A stretch of DNA of 64,000 nt, taken from positions 1 through 64,000 of the forward strand of contig NZ_JACJVN010000016.1 in NCBI RefSeq assembly GCF_014212015.1. The letters are read 5' to 3'. A program made the position numbers and the translations under genes. The DNA comes from Cohnella lubricantis. Its GTDB lineage: Bacteria; Bacillota; Bacilli; Paenibacillales; Paenibacillaceae. Within the stretch, counting starts at the first letter, position 1; every line of letters begins with the position of its first letter. Of this stretch, positions 63,769 through 64,000 are shown piece by piece. The notes under the pieces are model-generated. The model ran no database searches. It was not told the origin of the DNA and worked only from the letters and a program-made list of their open reading frames with translations.

Positions 63769-64000
63769 TTAATATGCGCCCCGGATCCGGTCATGCACCT
63801 TGTCCGCATAGAACGCCCGAAGACGTCCCTTCTCTTCCGAGGAGAACGACGGCGTCCGCTGCGCCGCGAGGTTGTCTTCCACCTGGGCGACGTTCTTGAA
63901 GCCCGGAATGACACAGGTGATCTCCGGGAAGTCGAGAATCCAGCGAAGGGCGGCGTGCGTCATGCTGCCGCGGCCTTCGGCGATCCACCCCAGCTCGCGC
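63769..64000 (-). CDS. Aldo/keto reductase, C-terminal part
   Basis: The frame enters from the window end (RELGWIAEGRGSMTHAALRWIL) and ends at 63769. RWILDFPEITCVIPGFKNVAQVEDNLAA and the closing FYADKVHDRIRGAY are typical of the C-terminus of AKR5/YhdN-type reductases. The catalytic tetrad lies outside the window. Confidence 0.85.
   Translation of the reverse strand, partial: RELGWIAEGRGSMTHAALRWILDFPEITCVIPGFKNVAQVEDNLAAQRTPSFSSEEKGRLRAFYADKVHDRIRGAY

Overview
The window looks like a chromosomal segment of an endospore-forming, motile, Gram-positive bacterium of the Paenibacillaceae (Paenibacillus/Cohnella type). This rests on a complete spoIIIA operon, spo0A-spoIVB-recN-argR synteny, a gerP spore-coat cluster, a flagellin gene, strong AGGAGG-type ribosome binding sites, high GC in most genes, and many TTG/GTG starts. 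No rRNA, tRNA or CRISPR array is visible. Most genes lie on the minus strand.

Layout. 1-4026: branched-chain 2-oxo acid dehydrogenase genes (lpd, then bkdAA-bkdAB-bkdB; bkdB is cut by the window start), with a terminator and a nested palindrome between lpd and bkdAA. 4086-12950: a YqzF-like membrane protein, an AraC regulator divergent from a GH31 alpha-xylosidase, a membrane-anchored PrsA-like foldase, and a compact ggt-amidase-fumarylacetoacetate-hydrolase-family operon. 13234-15930: an AT-rich solitary flagellin gene followed by decayed IS1182- and IS3-type elements. 15963-30380: a sporulation and housekeeping block, spo0A, spoIVB, recN, argR, an unknown gene, tlyA, dxs, ispA, xseB, xseA, folD, nusB, a DUF2273 gene, amaP and an asp23-family gene; a decayed nuclease-like fragment lies between dxs and ispA.

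30382-47275: accC-accB, spoIIIAH to spoIIIAA read from a sigma-E-like promoter, yqhV, a divergent phosphosulfolactate synthase gene, a DUF441 gene, lysC, efp, pepP, aroQ, yqhR (apparently frameshifted), yqhQ, a small membrane protein and a HemAT-like oxygen sensor. 47352-57745: a YqhO-like patatin, mntR, a znuA-znuC-znuB-ccdA operon behind a Zur-like box, metG with a T-box leader, yidD, and a large secreted protein with a copper-amine-oxidase N-terminal domain. 57824-64000: an Hsp20-like protein divergent from a gerP operon with a sigma-K-like promoter, a PucR-type regulator, a double zinc-ribbon protein, a DUF1361 membrane protein and the end of an aldo/keto reductase.

How the parts fit. Spo0A, SpoIVB, SpoIIIAA-AH, the GerP proteins and probably phosphosulfolactate synthase serve successive stages of sporulation and spore germination. 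AccB/AccC, the Bkd complex, Dxs and IspA supply fatty-acid, branched acyl-CoA and isoprenoid precursors. Functions come from recognising family motifs by eye; no database search was run. Promoters and operators were found by inspection and are predictions.
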